From DASSWG01 sp035705295 (lineage in GTDB: Bacteria; Bacteroidota; Bacteroidia; Flavobacteriales; Flavobacteriaceae): a stretch of 29,217 nucleotides of DNA. Under the pieces are notes generated by a model. It was not told the DNA's origin and made no database searches. It saw nothing but the letters and a program-made list of their open reading frames with translations. Of this stretch, positions 1-7,319 are shown in pieces. The translations under genes were made by a program, and so were the position numbers. Each line of letters starts with the position of its first letter. The stretch's first letter is position 1. The stretch lies in contig DASSWG010000114.1 in assembly GCA_035705295.1 (NCBI GenBank), forward strand, positions 1-29,217, in the 5' to 3' direction.

Positions 1-350
1 GGCAAGTTTATTTTCGGAAGTTTATAATCGTTCAAACAAAAAGTTTCGTCGCATTTTGAACAATGGAAATGCAGGTGCAAATCGGTTTCCAAATCGCAGG
101 TGCAATTAGTTTCGCACAATGCATATTTTGCAATGCCCGAACCGTCGTCAATTTTGTGTACCATTCCTTTTTCTTCAAAGGTTTTTAAACTTCGAAACAA
201 GGTTGTGCGCTCCACTTTTTCGAAGGCATTTTCCAAATCTGTCAAGCTCACTGCCGAAGTTTGTTCCAATAAAAACCGGCACACCAATACCCGCATCGCC
301 GTTGGGCGAATGTTTCTTTGGTTCAATATGGTTTCGGGTTTCAGGTTCAA
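1..350 (-). CDS. Fur-family metal-responsive repressor, cut by the left window edge
   Basis: The minus-strand reading frame is open from about position 368 to the left edge of the window. It begins with a winged-helix segment containing NIRPTAMRVLV, followed by VERTTLFRSLKTFEEKGMVHK, and then the cysteine/histidine-rich stretch HLHFHCSKCDETFC, which matches the metal-binding hinge of Fur/Zur/PerR proteins. The metal specificity cannot be told. No good ATG lies at the expected start. A TTG at 350 gives MNLKPETILNQ, a normal-length N-terminus for the family, whereas the first ATG (296) would remove the start of the DNA-binding domain. An in-frame stop lies at 369-371. The gene follows the P1B-type ATPase by about 60 bases on the same strand, which suggests co-transcription and a role in regulating metal export. 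Family assignment is firm; start and ligand are uncertain. Confidence 0.85.
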   Translation of the reverse strand, partial: MNLKPETILNQRNIRPTAMRVLVCRFLLEQTSAVSLTDLENAFEKVERTTLFRSLKTFEEKGMVHKIDDGSGIAKYALCETNCTCDLETDLHLHFHCSKCDETFCLNDYKLPKINL

Positions 351-413
351 GGTTTTCAGTTTTTTAAATCAAAAATTATGGGGTTTTCGGTTTAGGTTCA
401 AACTCGGGATTGT

Positions 414-2372
414 TTAATCTTCGAAATTGATCCATTGTATCCTGACAGCATTCAAAATCGCGAGCAGTGCTACGCCAACATCTGCAAAAACCGCGCCCCA
501 AAGTGAGGCAATTCCAAAAACGGCCAAAGTTAAAATTAATGCTTTTATTCCAAATGCCAAACCTATATTTTGCCATACCACTTGTTTGGTTTTTTTTCCG
601 ATACGAACAGCGGTTATAATTTTTGAAGGTTCATCGTTTTGAATGACCACATCAGCGGTTTCAATTGCGGCATCTGAACCCAAACCGCCCATTGCGATCC
701 CCACATCCGCCAATGCAATTACCGGTGCATCGTTGATGCCATCGCCGACAAAAGCCAAGGTTCTTCCTTTGGTTTTAAGGTGCTCAACTTTTTCAATTTT
801 GTCCTGTGGCAACAAGTCGCCATAAACTTTATCAATTTTTAATTTTTTTGCCAAAGATTGTACCACACTGGTTTTGTCGCCAGAAAGCATTAAAATTTCC
901 CCAATTCCCATTCGGTGCAATTTTTCAACGGTAATGGAAACGTCTTTTTTCATTTCATCGGCAATGCAAAAATACCCGGCATATTTTCCATCAATGGCAA
1001 CCAAAACAGTGGTTTCTACAATGGTGTCCAAATTAGAAGGGTAACTGATTTTAAATTTTTTGAACAATTTGGTGTTTCCCGCCACTATTTTTTTATCGTT
1101 CACAATTCCCTTCAAACCATGGCCGGAAATTTCTTCAACTTCGGAAACCTTAAATTCAAAATATTTATCCTTGGCATAACTTGAAATGGCTTTGGCAATG
1201 GGATGGTTGGACTGACTTTCCAAAGCGGCGGTGATCGCCACCAATTCTTCTTTTTCAATATTTTGTGCGGTTTCCACTTTTTGGACTTCAAAAACGCCCA
1301 GGGTAAGCGTTCCGGTTTTGTCGAACACCACGGCATTGATTTTTGTCATCAAGTCCAAGTAATTGGCGCCTTTGAACAAAATTCCGTTTTTGGAAGCGGC
1401 ACCAATTCCCCCGAAATAGCCCAAGGGAATGGAAATCACCAAAGCGCACGGGCAGGAAACCACCAAAAACACCAACGCGCGATACAACCAATCTTGAAAC
1501 ACATAATTTTCGACAAAAAAATAGGGCAAAAATGTGAGTGCCACCGCGCCAAAAAACACGATAGGGGTATAAATTTTGGCAAATCGGGTAATGAATTTTT
1601 GGGTTTTTGCTTTTCGACCCGCTGCTTCTTCGACCAGTTGCAAAATTTTTGACAACGCGGAATTTTCAAACCTCGCAGAAACTTTCACCTCCACTACCCG
1701 ATCTAAATTGATCATTCCGGCCAACACCTTTTCTCCTTTTCGTTTGCTTGTGGGTTTGGATTCACCGGTCAATGCCGAGGTGTTGAACGAGGAACGTTCA
1801 CTGAGCAAAACCCCGTCCAGCGCAATTTTTTCCCCGGCTTTTAGTTGGAGGATCTCCCCTACTTCAACTGAGTTCGGATGCACCTTTGACAAAAGTCCGT
1901 TACGAAAAACGGTTACACTTTCCGGACGGTTGTCGATTAAATTTTTGATTGATTTTCGCGATTTTTTCACCGCGGCTTCCTGAAAATGCTCGCCGATCAC
2001 ATAAAACAACATCACGCCCACGGCCTCGGCATATTCCCCGATAAAAAACGCCCCTAAAGTGGCGATCCCCATTAGTAAAAACTCGTTGAAAATTTGGCCT
2101 TTTCCAATATTTTTTACCGCGTACCAAAGTACTTTTCCGCCTACGGGAAGATAGGCCGCGAGAAACCATCCCAATTTCACAGTGTCCGTGAACCAAGCAA
2201 TTTCCCTGAACACCAACCCGATCCCAACCAACAATAAAATCAAACTGATGACGGTTGGAACATACAAAACCCAATTCGATTTTGTATGCTCTATTGGTTT
2301 TTCCAGATCGCAACAACCACAAGATTGGGCTTCGAATTTTTTTTGCGCCGTTTCTTGAGAAATGGTTTCCAT
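414..2372 (-). CDS. zntA: Heavy-metal P1B-type ATPase, Zn/Cd/Pb class
   Basis: This inner-membrane pump exports divalent soft metals using ATP. Family motifs appear in order: the CPC motif in VVSCPCALVISIP (CPCx4SxP), the phosphorylation motif DKTGTLT, the SNHPIAKAI HP motif, and the hinge GDGINDAP. The last membrane segments carry a lysine (GIKALILTL) and DVG (FADVGVALL), the combination typical of the P1B-2 (Zn/Cd/Pb) group rather than copper pumps. The N-terminus lacks a full heavy-metal-associated domain and has only a short CGCCD cluster, so it is a compact version of about 652 residues. The start is taken at METISQETAQ (2372) because the frame upstream of it looks non-coding and a TAnnTTTG box lies 25 bases upstream. 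A Fur-family gene follows on the same strand. The symbol indicates the family; the cadA/zntA choice is not decided by sequence. Confidence 0.92.
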   Translation of the reverse strand: METISQETAQKKFEAQSCGCCDLEKPIEHTKSNWVLYVPTVISLILLLVGIGLVFREIAWFTDTVKLGWFLAAYLPVGGKVLWYAVKNIGKGQIFNEFLLMGIATLGAFFIGEYAEAVGVMLFYVIGEHFQEAAVKKSRKSIKNLIDNRPESVTVFRNGLLSKVHPNSVEVGEILQLKAGEKIALDGVLLSERSSFNTSALTGESKPTSKRKGEKVLAGMINLDRVVEVKVSARFENSALSKILQLVEEAAGRKAKTQKFITRFAKIYTPIVFFGAVALTFLPYFFVENYVFQDWLYRALVFLVVSCPCALVISIPLGYFGGIGAASKNGILFKGANYLDLMTKINAVVFDKTGTLTLGVFEVQKVETAQNIEKEELVAITAALESQSNHPIAKAISSYAKDKYFEFKVSEVEEISGHGLKGIVNDKKIVAGNTKLFKKFKISYPSNLDTIVETTVLVAIDGKYAGYFCIADEMKKDVSITVEKLHRMGIGEILMLSGDKTSVVQSLAKKLKIDKVYGDLLPQDKIEKVEHLKTKGRTLAFVGDGINDAPVIALADVGIAMGGLGSDAAIETADVVIQNDEPSKIITAVRIGKKTKQVVWQNIGLAFGIKALILTLAVFGIASLWGAVFADVGVALLAILNAVRIQWINFED

Positions 2373-2397
2373 ACTTGTACAGTGTTTAATCCTGCTA

Positions 2398-2405
2398 CAA
2401 AAATA
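2398..2405 (-). promoter_or_regulatory. Putative -7 promoter box for the metal ATPase
   Basis: The minus strand reads TATTTTTG here, an exact match to the Bacteroidota -7 consensus TAnnTTTG, 25 bases upstream of the chosen ATPase start. No good -33 element is seen at the usual 19-20 base spacing; the nearest TTG is 15 bases upstream. Inferred by motif only. Confidence 0.5.
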
Positions 2406-2417
2406 AGGAGGGCAGCC

Positions 2418-2443
2418 TTGCAACGGAAGTGCAATAATTATTG
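2418..2443. promoter_or_regulatory. Two adjoining dyads upstream of the metal ATPase, candidate operator
   Basis: An inverted repeat TTGCA-N7-TGCAA (2418-2434) overlaps by three bases a perfect 12-base palindrome CAATAATTATTG (2432-2443). They lie just upstream of the predicted -7 box of the ATPase gene. The A/T-rich palindrome resembles the ATAAT-type half-sites bound by Fur-family proteins, and a Fur-family gene sits downstream of the ATPase. The dyads are directly visible; assignment to that regulator is inference. Confidence 0.45.
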
Positions 2444-2532
2444 GAAATAAAAACGCCTAAGCGAGCTTAATTTATGTTTTGGGTTTTCGATTGGCTTCGT
2501 CTTTCTTGACAAAGCTCCGCTTTGAAAAACAC

Positions 2533-2579
2533 AAGCCCAAAAAATAAATGAAAGTAAACCTTCTTTATTTTTTGGGCTT
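2533..2579 (-). terminator. Strong hairpin downstream of tRNA-Arg, probable terminator
   Basis: Two perfectly complementary 16-base arms (2533-2548 and 2564-2579, AAGCCCAAAAAATAAA and its complement) flank a 15-base loop. It lies 13 bases beyond the tRNA 3' end. On the minus strand the stem is followed by TGTGTTTTT, and on the plus strand by TT, so it may work in both directions. A second small hairpin, CAAAGC-TCC-GCTTTG, follows at 2510-2524. Confidence 0.7.
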
Positions 2580-2591
2580 TTGGTTTATTCG

Positions 2592-2665
2592 TGACCTCGC
2601 CAGGATTCAAACCTGGAACCTCCTGAGCCGTAATCAGGTGCGCTATTCAGTTGCGCCACGAGGCC
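2592..2665 (-). tRNA. tRNA-Arg, anticodon ACG
   Basis: The minus strand folds as a standard cloverleaf of 74 bases. The acceptor arms GGCCTCG and CGAGGTC pair with one G-U; the D arm is GCGC/GCGC; the anticodon arm is CCTGA/TCAGG with loop TTACGGC; the T arm is CCAGG/CCTGG with loop TTTGAAT. Loop positions 34-36 are ACG, which reads CGN arginine codons after A34 is deaminated to inosine by TadA. The discriminator base is A and the terminal CCA is not encoded. The gene stands alone with its own promoter and a downstream hairpin. Confidence 0.96.
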
Positions 2666-2680
2666 TTTTTTATAAGGCTG

Positions 2681-2711
2681 CAAATATAATATTAAATTTA
2701 CAGTCGGGAAA
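2681..2711 (-). promoter_or_regulatory. Promoter of tRNA-Arg
   Basis: The minus strand has TATATTTG at 2681-2688 (exact TAnnTTTG) and TTTC at 2708-2711, separated by 19 bases, matching the -7/-33 layout of the Bacteroidota primary sigma factor with one change from TTTG. The -7 box ends about 15 bases before the mature tRNA 5' end. Confidence 0.65.
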
Positions 2712-2780
2712 CTTTTCAAGCAATTTTTGTTCATACATTCTATTTTTTTGAAAATCACTCGTTGATGCATTAAACTAAAT

Positions 2781-3509
2781 TCACCTGCGTTTGAACTCGC
2801 TCAACAAAATTGCGGTCGCCGTAGCAACATTCAGGCTTTCTGTGTTTTTTTGCTCTCCAAACTGTGGAATTGCCAATTTTTTGGTGGTCAAAGCTTTAAT
2901 TTCTTCGGAAATTCCGTTCGCTTCGTTCCCCAACACCAAAACGCCTTTTTTTGACAGCGTGGTTTCATAAACGTTTTCGCCACTCATAAAAGTTCCGAAC
3001 ACCGTTTTTTGAACCTTCAAAAATGCTTTTAAGTCCGTGTAAACCACATTTACCCTTGCGATGGAACCCATTGTGGCCTGTACCACTTTTGGGTTGTAGC
3101 AATCCACCGTATCTTCTGAACAAACCAAATCCGAGACACCGAACCAATCGCAAAGCCGGATGATGGTCCCCAAATTTCCGGGATCACGCACCCCGTCCAA
3201 GGCGATCAACAATTCATTTTCTAAAATTTTTCGCGGTTCCGGTATTTTGAACAAGGCCAAAGCCTTTTGGGGCGTTACCAATTGGCTTACTTTTTTCAAC
3301 AAAGCGGGCGAAACCAGTTCCATCTTACCCGAAGGAACTTCAAAACTAAGGGTTTCGGACAACAATAGTTCCAGCTCAAAGCCGGAGTTCAACAATTCAT
3401 CGATGGTTTTCTTGCCCTCTGCGATGAACAACTTGTTTTTCAATCGCTTCTTTTTTTGCGACAAGCTGTTTATTAACTTTATTTTGTTTTTGCCAACCAT
3501 GCAAATCAT
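2781..3509 (-). CDS. TrmH/SpoU-family RNA 2'-O-methyltransferase
   Basis: Methylates the 2'-hydroxyl of a ribose in rRNA or tRNA using S-adenosylmethionine. The N-terminal part (LFIAEGKKTIDELLNSG) matches the small substrate-binding domain of this family. The catalytic SPOUT domain follows, with ALDGVRDPGNLGTIIR (motif 1), VLVLGNEANGIS (motif 2) and IPQFGEQKNTESLNVATA (motif 3), the last two forming the knotted cofactor site. The length, about 242 residues, is normal. Two in-frame ATGs are possible: 3509 (MICMVGKNK) and 3500 (MVGKNKIKL); the second looks more like relatives. The frame continues upstream but there it overlaps the divergent barrel-protein gene and is not coding. The target nucleotide cannot be deduced. 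Confidence 0.9.
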   Translation of the reverse strand: MICMVGKNKIKLINSLSQKKKRLKNKLFIAEGKKTIDELLNSGFELELLLSETLSFEVPSGKMELVSPALLKKVSQLVTPQKALALFKIPEPRKILENELLIALDGVRDPGNLGTIIRLCDWFGVSDLVCSEDTVDCYNPKVVQATMGSIARVNVVYTDLKAFLKVQKTVFGTFMSGENVYETTLSKKGVLVLGNEANGISEEIKALTTKKLAIPQFGEQKNTESLNVATATAILLSEFKRR

Positions 3510-3518
3510 GTATTTTTG
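3489..3518 (+). promoter_or_regulatory. Promoter of the BamA/TamA-family gene
   Basis: TTTG at 3489-3492 and TATTTTTG at 3511-3518 are separated by 18 bases, an exact match to the Bacteroidota -33/-7 consensus. Transcription would start near 3525, about 10 bases before the TTG start codon, so the leader is very short. The -33 part lies inside the 5' end of the divergent methyltransferase gene. On the minus strand another TATTTTTG (3552-3559), inside the barrel-protein gene, could serve the methyltransferase, but no -33 element accompanies it. Confidence 0.6.
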
Positions 3519-3535
3519 ACGACTAAATCTTCTGC

Positions 3536-6088
3536 TTGAAATCCGTAAACGCAAAAATAGCATTAATTCTTTTGGTCGTGGCCATTCTTGGCGCTTGCAA
3601 TGCGGTAAAAAGGGTTGACGATGGGGAATACTTGCTAACGGAAAACACCATTTTCGAAGACGGCGAGAAAATTTCCAACAAAGTTGCGTATAACCAATTG
3701 TACCAAAAACCAAATATTGAACTCTTGGGGATTCCCATGCGTTTGCATATTTACAATTTGGCAAAACCCCATCCAGATTCTGCTTTTACGCGTTGGGTCA
3801 ACAAAAAACCTGGGAGAAAAGAGAACCTCATTGATTTTCTTTCGGAAAAGCAGTTGTACAGACTTGGTGAATCGTATGAAGGGTTGAACAACATTATCAA
3901 AGATGCCGGCCAACCACCAACAATTTTGGAAAAAAAATTGACCCAAGAGTCTGCGGATAGGTTGAAAGCTTACTACTACAACAACGGTTGGTTCAATGCA
4001 GAAACGGATTTTGAAATAAAAAAAGAAGAAAACAAACGCGCCACAGTCGATTATTTTGTGATTCCAAAAAAACCGTACATCATCGATTCGTTGGAAGCGA
4101 AAATTGCATCAAAAGATGCGGATTCCATTTATCAGCGTACCAAATGGAACTCTTTTGTAAAATCAGGCGATCAATTCAAAACGTTGAATTTCAACAAAGA
4201 ACGACAGCGGATCACCCAACTTTTTCGAAACAGCGGCTTGTATTATTTTGAACAAGAATATATTTCATACATCGCCGACACGGTGAACACCGGCCACAAA
4301 GTGAATGTTGACTTGGTGATCAAAGACCGCGATATTAGTGAAAACGATTCCATCAAAACCATTCCGTTCAAAGTGAAAACGATCAGTGAAGTGAACATTG
4401 TCACCGATTATTCCTATAAAAAACGAGACGAACCCATTTTGCACGATACCATTTACAATAATTTTCACCTTTACAGTTTTGATGAATTGGACTATAAACC
4501 AAAAGCAATCACCAGTTCGGTTTTCATTAAAAAAGGGGATGTTTACAAAGATAAAAACCGTGCGCTGACCTATAACCGGTTGAACGGGCTCGGGGTTTTC
4601 AAATATCCGGATATTGAATATATCGACGATCCGCGCGACTCGACCAACACCAAATTGATCGCCAATATTTTTTTGAGCCCCAAGGAAAAATTCGGGTTAA
4701 GCTATAACTTGGAAGCTTTTCGCAGCAATATCCAAGATTTTGGAATCGGTTTCGGAACCTCTTTTTTGATACGAAATGTTTTTGGCGGCGCGGAAATATT
4801 GGAGCTTGCCGCTCGTGGAAGTATCGGTTCTTCAAAAGATGCGGCGGAAAACGAAGATGTTTTTTTCAACATTTCGGAAATTGGTGCCGATTTAAAATTA
4901 ACCTTTCCAAAAATTGCTTTTCCGATCAATGTAGAAAAGATTATTCCAAAATATATGTCGCCGTTCACCACGATGAGGGTTGGGCTAAGCAAGCAAACAA
5001 ATATTGGTCTGGACAAACAGAATTTTACCGCTGCCTACACCTACAAATGGGAGCCTTCGGAAATTTTGGGCCATCAACTGGATTTGATCAACGTTCAATA
5101 TGTTCGAAACCTAAATGTTGAAAATTACTTCAATGTTTATCGAAATTCTTTTGACGAACTGAACCGGATCGCGCTCAACAACATTGACCAAATTCCAGCG
5201 ACCTATTTCAATGGGGAAAATACCGAACTCACTATTCCCGATGGTGTCAACAATTTTATTTCCGATATAAAAAACCAGGGCAATTTGGGGCTGGACAATG
5301 AAGAACAACAAGAAGCGAACAGCATCATTGAACGCAAAGACCGACTAACGGAAAACAACTTGATCGTAGCAAGCAATTTTACCTACCTCAAAAATACCAA
5401 AAGAAACCTGTACGATTTGGAATATACCCAATTTAGGGGGAAAATCGAATTTGCGGGAAACACTTTGTCCCTACTCTCGCCTATGCTCGGGCTCGAAAAA
5501 AACGAAAATGACAATTATGATTTGTTTGGTGTTCAATTTTCACAATACGCAAAATTGGAACTAAGCCTCATCAAACATTGGTATTTGGGCCAACAAACCA
5601 CCGTGGCCGTCCGGCTTTTTGGCGGCGTCGCGCTTCCCTACGGAAATTCGAACAGCATTCCTTTTTCCAGAAGTTTTTTTGCCGGTGGCGCAAACGACAA
5701 CCGGGGTTGGCAAGCTTACGACTTGGGGCCAGGCAGCACCGGCGGGGTCAATGAATTTAACGAAGCAAACCTAAAACTGGCTTTCAACGCCGAATATCGG
5801 TTCAATTTGTTCGGTGATTTGTTCAGCGCTGTTTTTGTGGATGTGGGGAATATTTGGCACGTTTTGGACAATGTGGAAGAAGAAGCAGCAACTTTCACCT
5901 CTTTTTCAGACCTGTCCGATCTTGCCATCGGATCGGGATTTGGATTGCGGTACGATTTGGATTTTTTTGTCATCCGCTTGGATTTGGGCTTCAAAACCTA
6001 CGCTCCCGCGAACGACGATCAAAAATGGTTCCGCGACTACAATTTTAAAAATGTGGTCTATAACATTGGTATCAACTATCCATTTTAA
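3536..6088 (+). CDS. BamA/TamA-family outer-membrane barrel protein with lipoprotein signal (TamL-like)
   Basis: The predicted product of 850 residues belongs to the Omp85 family, whose members insert or export outer-membrane proteins. Translation appears to begin at TTG (3536), giving a signal peptide ending in a lipobox, L-G-A-C with Cys21, so the N-terminus should be lipidated; this is the layout described for TamL of Bacteroidota. The next roughly 350 residues are expected to form POTRA-type periplasmic domains. The C-terminal part is a beta barrel rich in alternating aromatic residues, includes GGANDNRGWQAYDLGPG, which resembles the conserved RG(F/Y) motif of barrel loop 6, and ends in a terminal phenylalanine (NIGINYPF). 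No TamB gene is adjacent; fbaA follows after 80 bases. Family is firm; whether it is TamL itself or a paralogue is open. Confidence 0.88.
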   Translation: MKSVNAKIALILLVVAILGACNAVKRVDDGEYLLTENTIFEDGEKISNKVAYNQLYQKPNIELLGIPMRLHIYNLAKPHPDSAFTRWVNKKPGRKENLIDFLSEKQLYRLGESYEGLNNIIKDAGQPPTILEKKLTQESADRLKAYYYNNGWFNAETDFEIKKEENKRATVDYFVIPKKPYIIDSLEAKIASKDADSIYQRTKWNSFVKSGDQFKTLNFNKERQRITQLFRNSGLYYFEQEYISYIADTVNTGHKVNVDLVIKDRDISENDSIKTIPFKVKTISEVNIVTDYSYKKRDEPILHDTIYNNFHLYSFDELDYKPKAITSSVFIKKGDVYKDKNRALTYNRLNGLGVFKYPDIEYIDDPRDSTNTKLIANIFLSPKEKFGLSYNLEAFRSNIQDFGIGFGTSFLIRNVFGGAEILELAARGSIGSSKDAAENEDVFFNISEIGADLKLTFPKIAFPINVEKIIPKYMSPFTTMRVGLSKQTNIGLDKQNFTAAYTYKWEPSEILGHQLDLINVQYVRNLNVENYFNVYRNSFDELNRIALNNIDQIPATYFNGENTELTIPDGVNNFISDIKNQGNLGLDNEEQQEANSIIERKDRLTENNLIVASNFTYLKNTKRNLYDLEYTQFRGKIEFAGNTLSLLSPMLGLEKNENDNYDLFGVQFSQYAKLELSLIKHWYLGQQTTVAVRLFGGVALPYGNSNSIPFSRSFFAGGANDNRGWQAYDLGPGSTGGVNEFNEANLKLAFNAEYRFNLFGDLFSAVFVDVGNIWHVLDNVEEEAATFTSFSDLSDLAIGSGFGLRYDLDFFVIRLDLGFKTYAPANDDQKWFRDYNFKNVVYNIGINYPF

Positions 6089-6139
6089 AATTTTAAAACA
6101 AGAAGCCCAACGAATTCGTGGCAGAAGCTTTTATTTTAT

Positions 6140-6147
6140 TAATTTTG
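6140..6147 (+). promoter_or_regulatory. Putative -7 promoter box for fbaA
   Basis: TAATTTTG matches TAnnTTTG and ends 21 bases before the aldolase ATG. No clear TTTG is present at -33, so support is moderate. Confidence 0.45.
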
Positions 6148-6168
6148 TCATGTAACAAACAATCAACC

Positions 6169-7236
6169 ATGAGCCATAACATCAAACCCGGGGTTGCCAC
6201 CGGAAAAGAAGTCCAAGAAATTTTCAAACATGCCAAAAAGCACGCTTATGCATTGCCCGCTGTGAACGTGGTAGGTTCCAACACCGTCAACGCCGTAATG
6301 GAAACCGCTGCCGAATTGAACGCTCCGGTAATTATCCAGTTTTCCAATGGAGGCGCACATTTCAATGCCGGGAAAGGACTTTCCAACGAAAACCAGCAAG
6401 CCGCTATTTTGGGCGGGGTCGCCGGGGCAAAACACATTCACGACCTTGCGGAAGCTTATGGCGCCACCGTGATTTTGCACACCGATCATTGTGCGAAAAA
6501 ATTGCTGCCATGGATCGATGGTTTGTTGGATGCCGGTGAAAAACATTTCGAACAATTTGGAAAACCTTTGTACAGTTCGCATATGATTGACCTTTCCGAA
6601 GAACCTATTGAGGAAAATATCGAAATCTGTAAAAAATACTTGGCCCGAATGAGCAAAATCGGAATGACGCTCGAAATTGAATTGGGCATCACCGGCGGCG
6701 AAGAAGACGGCGTGGATAACACCGGTGTGGACGATTCGAAACTTTATACACAGCCCGAAGAAGTTGCTTTCGCCTATGAAGAATTGAGCAAAATCAGCGA
6801 TCAATTCACCATTGCGGCCGCTTTTGGAAATGTACACGGCGTTTATAAGCCCGGGAACGTGAAATTGACCCCAAAAATATTGAAAAATTCCCAAGAATAC
6901 ATTTCCGAGAAGTACGGCGTTGGAGAAAACCACATCGATTTTGTTTTTCACGGCGGAAGCGGTTCTTCTGTTGAAGAAATCCGGGAAGCAATTGGCTACG
7001 GCGTTATCAAAATGAACATCGATACCGATTTGCAATATGCGTTTACCGAAGGTGTGCGCGATTATATGGGCAAACACAAAGACTATTTGAAATCACAAAT
7101 CGGAAATCCGGAAGGAGAAGAAATGCCCAACAAAAAATATTACGACCCACGAAAATGGCTTCGGGAAGGAGAAGAAACGTTCAAAACCCGTTTGAAAAAA
7201 GCCTTTGAAGATTTGAACAACGTAAATACACTCTAA
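6169..7236 (+). CDS. fbaA: Class II fructose-bisphosphate aldolase
   Basis: Cleaves fructose-1,6-bisphosphate to dihydroxyacetone phosphate and glyceraldehyde-3-phosphate in glycolysis, and runs in reverse in gluconeogenesis. The protein of 355 residues is close in length to E. coli FbaA and keeps the zinc and catalytic site VILHTDHCAKKLLPWIDG (His104, Asp106, His107), the SHMIDLSEEP segment, ELGITGGEEDGVDN, GNVHGVYKPGNVKL with another zinc histidine, and the phosphate-binding FHGGSGSS. This is the class IIA pattern. The start is taken at MSHNIKPGVA: the frame extends further upstream, but those codons look like leader and a promoter-like box lies there. It sits between the barrel-protein gene and accD on the same strand. 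Confidence 0.96.
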   Translation: MSHNIKPGVATGKEVQEIFKHAKKHAYALPAVNVVGSNTVNAVMETAAELNAPVIIQFSNGGAHFNAGKGLSNENQQAAILGGVAGAKHIHDLAEAYGATVILHTDHCAKKLLPWIDGLLDAGEKHFEQFGKPLYSSHMIDLSEEPIEENIEICKKYLARMSKIGMTLEIELGITGGEEDGVDNTGVDDSKLYTQPEEVAFAYEELSKISDQFTIAAAFGNVHGVYKPGNVKLTPKILKNSQEYISEKYGVGENHIDFVFHGGSGSSVEEIREAIGYGVIKMNIDTDLQYAFTEGVRDYMGKHKDYLKSQIGNPEGEEMPNKKYYDPRKWLREGEETFKTRLKKAFEDLNNVNTL

Positions 7237-7272
7237 GAAAATAGGCCGTAGGTTTTAGCCAAAAATATTTTC

Positions 7273-7319
7273 ACCTAAACACCTACAACCTAAACACCTA
7301 CAACCTAACACCTACAAAC
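7273..7319 (+). repeat. A/C-rich tandem repeat in the accD leader
   Basis: A unit close to ACCTACAACCTAAAC (14-15 bases) occurs twice in full, with partial copies on both sides, and runs up to the accD ATG. It is nearly free of G and so should be unstructured, apart from possible pairing with the GTAGGTTTTAG just upstream (about 7245-7256). Flavobacterial genes rarely use Shine-Dalgarno sites, so an open A/C-rich leader could favour initiation; that is inference. Confidence 0.7.

Noticed and set aside
2592..2665. Integration site of a mobile element at tRNA-Arg
   Set aside because: No integrase, no repeated tRNA 3' end and no foreign-looking genes lie next to it.
3510..3764. Upstream extension of the methyltransferase frame to a 327-residue protein
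   Set aside because: The added part overlaps the 5' end of the divergent barrel-protein gene, and the SPOUT N-terminal domain already begins near MVGKNKIKL.
6163..7077. 304-codon open frame on the minus strand opposite fbaA
   Set aside because: The aldolase motifs on the plus strand are complete; the antisense product is Phe/His-rich and lacks family features.
7273..7319. CRISPR or coding repeat before accD
   Set aside because: Units of 14-15 bases are directly adjacent without spacers and lie in a short leader without an open frame.
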